From NCBI GenBank assembly GCA_012960475.1, contig DUBE01000064.1, forward strand, positions 1 through 54,178: DNA of 54,178 bases, written 5' to 3'. The notes below the pieces were generated by a model. It worked only from the letters and a program-made list of their open reading frames with translations, searched no databases and was not told the origin of the DNA. Positions 50,488 to 54,178 of the stretch are shown here, piece by piece. Made by a program: the position numbers and the translations under genes. Position 1 is the first letter of the stretch; the number at the start of each line of letters is the position of its first letter. The DNA is from Planctomycetota bacterium. GTDB taxonomy: Bacteria > Planctomycetota > UBA1135 > GCA-002686595.

Positions 50488-51440
50488 GGTTCAATTCGGA
50501 AACAGTTCGGGCGCCCGGGGGAGAGCAGCCAGGAGTCGGGTGAGGGTTGGGTCAAGAGGCTGTGGCTTGCGGGCACATGCGTGGGGCGGCAGCCCGCCAC
50601 AAGGGCTGTGCTCCAGGCGTCGCAGGCTGCGGCGCTTGGGCCCACCACAGCCGCTGCCAGGAGATGGCGTGTACCGCAAGCCTGGTGGGGGTCCAGGATA
50701 TGGCTGTGGTGGTCCCTGGAGTGGTGTTCCGTGGGGTCATGGCCTTGTTGCTCCTGGCCTGTCTCGCTGCTGCTCTCGATGGGGGACCCATGCCGGGAGT
50801 GTGCCGCCGAGACGCTCAGGGCTGTGTTGGCCAAGAGTGCCTGGGGTGCGTGTTCGCCGGTTCCGATCACCACCTGCCAGGCATCTCTTCCCGGGGGCGG
50901 ATCCAGGGCCAGGGCGGTGGAAGTGCCTCCATGCATCAGGGCACAGGTGACTCCTTCTTCGATCAGGACCCGGGCAGCAAGGTCCAAGGCGGCGCCTTTG
51001 GCGATGCCCCCTAGATCGAGTTCCATGCCTGGCCTTGCCAGGCCCACGCTGCTGGAGTCGGGGTCGAGGCTGATTCCTTTCACATCAATCAATGTGGTCA
51101 AGGGTGTGGTGGTCTCCTCGGGTCTGTCATCTCGCAGTCCAAGCTGGCGCAGAAGCGGACCCAGGAGCGGGTTGAAGAACCCGTGGCTTTTCTTTGCCAC
51201 CTCAACGCACAAGTGCAGCAATTCGAAGGTCTCAGGATCTACCTTCACTTCAGGTCCTCCCGCGCAGCGCGCCAGGTGGGCTACCACCGAATCAGAAGCA
51301 AAGGCATTCCAGCGTCTGTGGGCGATCTGGATCTCTTCCAGGGCCAGCTCGCCAACTGCGCGCAGTTGATCCTCATGCTGGCCAGTGAGGACCAGCTCGA
51401 AGCGGGTCCCCATGGCCTGACAGGCGAGGCGCAGGGGCAT
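50445..51440 (-). CDS. apbE: ApbE-like FAD:protein FMN transferase, divergent
   Basis: This 331-residue protein starts at ATG 51440 (MPLRLACQAMGTRFELVL); a longer frame to 51545 is less likely. It has the family start GTRFELVL, ELDLGGIAKGAALDLAA, a GGTST loop, and a C-terminal SHILDP plus DAWSTALVAG, which retains the Asp and Thr that bind Mg2+. The usual ATSGDY region reads SVSAAHSRHG, followed by an insertion rich in Glu, His and Ser. ApbE attaches FMN to target proteins outside the cytoplasm; there is no obvious flavinylation target among the neighbours. No signal peptide is clear. Confidence 0.75.
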   Translation of the reverse strand: MPLRLACQAMGTRFELVLTGQHEDQLRAVGELALEEIQIAHRRWNAFASDSVVAHLARCAGGPEVKVDPETFELLHLCVEVAKKSHGFFNPLLGPLLRQLGLRDDRPEETTTPLTTLIDVKGISLDPDSSSVGLARPGMELDLGGIAKGAALDLAARVLIEEGVTCALMHGGTSTALALDPPPGRDAWQVVIGTGEHAPQALLANTALSVSAAHSRHGSPIESSSETGQEQQGHDPTEHHSRDHHSHILDPHQACGTRHLLAAAVVGPSAAACDAWSTALVAGCRPTHVPASHSLLTQPSPDSWLLSPGRPNCFRIEPCIPATPPPTAAPF

Positions 51441-51462
51441 GGTCAAAAACGGTGCCAGGGGC

Positions 51463-52758
51463 CTAAATAGCCTTGGCCTGGCCCGTGGCAGAATCAAAGC
51501 CCCAAGCGCTGCCGGTCCACATGGAACGGGTGGCCAGATCGACAACGACCATCACCTGAGCGGCGAGTTCCACCTGACTGATGTTCTGTTCACGGGTGCG
51601 GACACAGTGCAACCAGTTCAAGCGCAGGGCTTCCTGGGGCGAGACCCGGCTGCATTCATGGCGTTCCGGATCCACATCGTCGGCAAAAATGCGTTCCGGG
51701 CGCAATTCGCAGTCGTTGGAGCCAAGGTAGAGGTTCGCCTCATGTCCGCGGATCAGGACCTCAAGGCCCTGCTCGTTGCAGGTCGAACCCGCCACGATCA
51801 TGGTGTGCTCCTTTTCGAATTCGACGGTCAGCATGACCTGATCGTGGTTCTCCATGGATTTGTCTGAATAGTGTCCGCCAGAGGCCGTTACCCGAGTGGG
51901 CCAGCCACGATCGAGTGCGAACATCAAGGGTGTCATCATGTGCACCAAGAGATCTCCGATGATGCCTGTGGACCAGTTGCGGTAGCGACGCCAGCGGTGG
52001 TAGACCTCGGTGTCAAACTCCGCCAGGCCCTTGGGTCCGCACCAGCGATCCCAGTCCAGGGTGGTGCCGGGCTCGACCTTGGGGTCGATTCCGTAAAGCC
52101 ACTCCCCGTTCTTTGAGTTGCGGCAGTAGCTGGTTTGTGAGAGGGTCGGCAGTCCGATGCGCCCATCGGCGATCCACTTGCGCGCGACCTGATACTTCTC
52201 ATACATCATGTACTGCGTGCCCACCTGCAAACGCATGTGCGGGTTCGCGGCCATGGTGTCGCGCATCCAAAGGGCTTCTTCAATCGAGAGCGTCATTGGC
52301 TTCTCGCAGTAGACATCTTTGCCCGCTGCAATTGCGTCCACTGCCATGGTGGCGTGCCAGTGCTCCGGACTGGCGATCAGGACGCAGTCGATGTCTTTTC
52401 GTGCCAAGAGTTCCGTATGGACCCCATAGGCGCCGACCTCGACCCCTTCCTGACGCTCGGTGGCGGTTTTCTGGGCCTGGTCCAAACGGATCTGATTCAC
52501 ATCACAAACCGCGACCACATCGAAGGCCTCTTTGCCGGCTTCGCGTTGGCCCAGCATGGAACCCAGGTGACCGCTGCCCATGCCCCCGCAGCCGATCAGG
52601 CCCAGGTGAAGGCGCTCGCCATCAGCCTTGGGGCTCTTGTCGGGGGCGCTGGGAATTGGAAATTTCGCGTCCTGGCCGGCGATGCCGTTGCTGATCGCAA
52701 GGGCGCTGGCTGCTCCGCTGGAGAGAACAAGGCGACGGGAGGGGCTAATTGAATTCAT
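51463..52758 (-). CDS. Tat-exported Gfo/Idh/MocA-family oxidoreductase
   Basis: This 431-residue protein starts at ATG 52758 with a twin-arginine signal (SRRLVLSSGAASALAISNG). The Rossmann fold has GLIGCGGMGSGHLG and the canonical YCEKPMTLS with Lys near the active site. A long C-terminal domain carries the WDRWCGPKGLAEFD and YHRWRRYRNWSTGIIGD segments common to planctomycete members. It probably oxidises a sugar or glycoside at C3. A bidirectional box (52795-52804) lies between it and the DUF1080 gene, leaving a 36-base leader. Confidence 0.85.
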   Translation of the reverse strand: MNSISPSRRLVLSSGAASALAISNGIAGQDAKFPIPSAPDKSPKADGERLHLGLIGCGGMGSGHLGSMLGQREAGKEAFDVVAVCDVNQIRLDQAQKTATERQEGVEVGAYGVHTELLARKDIDCVLIASPEHWHATMAVDAIAAGKDVYCEKPMTLSIEEALWMRDTMAANPHMRLQVGTQYMMYEKYQVARKWIADGRIGLPTLSQTSYCRNSKNGEWLYGIDPKVEPGTTLDWDRWCGPKGLAEFDTEVYHRWRRYRNWSTGIIGDLLVHMMTPLMFALDRGWPTRVTASGGHYSDKSMENHDQVMLTVEFEKEHTMIVAGSTCNEQGLEVLIRGHEANLYLGSNDCELRPERIFADDVDPERHECSRVSPQEALRLNWLHCVRTREQNISQVELAAQVMVVVDLATRSMWTGSAWGFDSATGQAKAI

Positions 52759-52794
52759 GGGGGGCTGGGTTGAAGGGGCCGAGAGACGCTGGTG

Positions 52795-52804
52795 ATTCTA
52801 CCCT
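52795..52804. promoter_or_regulatory. Bidirectional -10 core TAGAAT/TACCCT
   Basis: ATTCTACCCT reads TAGAAT on the minus strand, 36 bases before ATG 52758. On the plus strand it reads TACCCT, 56 bases before ATG 52861. It is a candidate divergent promoter for the oxidoreductase and DUF1080 genes. Confidence 0.4.
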
Positions 52805-52860
52805 CAGGCTGCCCAATGTGATGGTTGCAGGTTGGGGGTCTGCCTGAGATGATCTCAGCT

Positions 52861-54162
52861 ATGCCCTATTTGCTATCCACTGCCCTCCTTGCCACTTTCC
52901 TGCTTCCTTCAACCGCCGCTTCCGATGGCTGGCATTCGCTTTTTGACGGAGAATCCCTTCAAGGCTGGACCGCTACCGGTGGTCGCTACGACGGCAAGGC
53001 GCTATGGGGTGTGGAGGATGGCGCGATCACCGGTCGCGAGGGCCCCGGTCGTGCAGGCGGCCTGATCTACACCACTACCACCTGGTCCGACTTTGAGATG
53101 AGCTTCGACGCGTGGGTGGACTATCCGTTTGACTCGGGGGTGTTTGTGCGCATGCGTCCTGACCAGGACGGTATGCAGTTCACTCTGGACAATCGTCCCG
53201 GCGGTGAAATCGGTGCGCTCTACTCGGCTGGCTACTTCCTGCACAACCCGGCCGGTGCGGGCCACTGGAATCAAGAAGCCTGGAATCAGGTGCGTGTGCG
53301 TGTTGCGGGCAATCCCATGCACCTTGAGATGTGGATCAATGGCAGCAAGACCACAGACTATCGCTTGCCCGATGGCACACGGCCATTGGCGACGGAAGGC
53401 TTGATCGGATTGCAGGTGCACGGTGGGGGCAATGCTGTGGAGGGAGCGCGGGCTGCATTCCGGAACATTCAACTGCGCCCCTTGCCGGTGGGCAGCGGGG
53501 AATACTGGTCAAGAGACAAGGCGGGGACGATGCGCTTGACCGCCGCAGGTGCGCGCGCCGGATGGGAGAGTCTGTTCAATGGCAAGGATCTCACCGGCTG
53601 GAAGGGAGCAGGGGACGGCAGCGGATATGCGGTTCGAGGTGGTCTGATGGCATTCCTGGTCAAGGGGTCTTCGTCTCATCTGGTCACCCTGGCGGACCAC
53701 ACGAACTTCCAATTGCGCCTGGACTTCAAGATTGCCCGGGGTGCAAACAGTGGCCTCTTCCTCAGGGCAGATCGCGGGGGCGGCAATCCCGCTTACAGTG
53801 GTCGCGAGGTCCAGATTATCGACGATCATCACTGGGAAGAGGACACCAACTCGAAGCTCAAGCCCTGGCAGTTCAGCGGTTCACTCTATGGCGCAGCGGC
53901 TCCGGCCAAGAAAAATGCCCTGCGCCCGAATGGGGAGTGGAACACCATGGTCGTGACCCTCAATGGTGCGCGCATGGTGACGGTATTGAATGGTGCGATT
54001 CTCTACGATCTGGATACAGAGAAACTCAAGCCCATCCAAGGCGGTGCCTTTGCGGATCGCGCTTCCACAGGCTTCATTGGCCTTCAGCGCCATGCGCCGG
54101 GAACGGTGGATGGGGATGCCTACGCCTGGTTCCGAAACATCTATCTGCGCGAGATCCCCTGA
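52861..54162 (+). CDS. Secreted double DUF1080 (3-keto-disaccharide hydrolase-like) protein
   Basis: This 433-residue protein starts at ATG 52861; Met codons at 52849 and 52825 (GTG) are upstream alternatives. A signal sequence (about 3-20) is followed by two tandem DUF1080 jelly-roll domains. Each starts with the typical (S)LF(D/N)G(E/K)(S/D)LxGW: about 26-205 (SLFDGESLQGW) and about 236-430 (SLFNGKDLTGW), and each contains an NSGLF/SGVF-like strand and a WN(Q/T)xxV motif. The family includes hydrolases acting on 3-keto-glycosides. Divergence from a Gfo/Idh/MocA gene supports that role. Confidence 0.85.
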   Translation: MPYLLSTALLATFLLPSTAASDGWHSLFDGESLQGWTATGGRYDGKALWGVEDGAITGREGPGRAGGLIYTTTTWSDFEMSFDAWVDYPFDSGVFVRMRPDQDGMQFTLDNRPGGEIGALYSAGYFLHNPAGAGHWNQEAWNQVRVRVAGNPMHLEMWINGSKTTDYRLPDGTRPLATEGLIGLQVHGGGNAVEGARAAFRNIQLRPLPVGSGEYWSRDKAGTMRLTAAGARAGWESLFNGKDLTGWKGAGDGSGYAVRGGLMAFLVKGSSSHLVTLADHTNFQLRLDFKIARGANSGLFLRADRGGGNPAYSGREVQIIDDHHWEEDTNSKLKPWQFSGSLYGAAAPAKKNALRPNGEWNTMVVTLNGARMVTVLNGAILYDLDTEKLKPIQGGAFADRASTGFIGLQRHAPGTVDGDAYAWFRNIYLREIP

Positions 54163-54178
54163 GACGGGTCGGCGCATG

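Overview
The window is GC-rich bacterial DNA carrying 42 protein genes (the first open at the left edge) and no tRNA or rRNA that I can find. The gene content points to a planctomycete. There are many secreted proteins with TIG/IPT, Cna-B-like, FG-GAP and DUF1080 domains. There are also a sulfatase, Tat-exported Gfo/Idh/MocA oxidoreductases, and a C-terminal domain (in the gene at 9144) that I recall as common in planctomycetes of the Poly30 type. No database search was possible, so the lineage is an inference.

Layout. 1-4.8 kb: three secreted proteins, namely a cytochrome c/cupredoxin fusion, a second copy of the cupredoxin domain, and a PDZ protein with His-rich and Arg-rich repeats. 4.8-13.5 kb: a small acidic protein, a coupled secreted-protein/matrixin pair, a PolB-like exonuclease, a secreted PHP-domain protein and a YyaL-like thioredoxin-fold protein. 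13.5-17 kb: rsfS, hppA and a DedA protein; an exceptionally long hairpin lies between rsfS and hppA. 17-19.5 kb: an ABC exporter operon. 19.5-24.4 kb: a glutaredoxin-like/FHA/ECF-sigma operon, then a persulfide dioxygenase-rhodanese/rhodanese/TauE operon. 24.3-26.4 kb: two glycosyltransferases. 26.4-30.6 kb: an M24 peptidase, two small lipoproteins and an MFS transporter. 30.6-34.5 kb: a structured leader, an OPT transporter and a sulfatase. 34.5-37 kb: a glycosyltransferase and a flippase. 37-48.5 kb: an S9 peptidase, an isocitrate/isopropylmalate dehydrogenase homologue, two secreted proteins of unknown role, a Cna-B-like protein and histidine ammonia-lyase. 48.5-54.2 kb: membrane cytochrome c, two Tat-type Gfo/Idh/MocA proteins around an ApbE homologue, and a divergent double-DUF1080 protein.

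How the genes fit together. The right end looks like extracytoplasmic sugar (3-keto-glycoside) metabolism. The 21.5-24.4 kb operon looks like sulfide/persulfide detoxification with export of sulfur oxyanions. The glycosyltransferase and flippase genes suggest surface polysaccharide assembly. The first three genes suggest a metal-binding secreted set.

A recurring regulatory pattern is a TANNNT box ending about 6-11 bases before the start codon of many first-in-operon genes, without a clear Shine-Dalgarno sequence. This suggests widespread leaderless or near-leaderless transcription. It helped choose several start codons. The 570-base region before the OPT gene holds a promoter, a terminator-like hairpin and a rod-shaped RNA fold that no gene explains.
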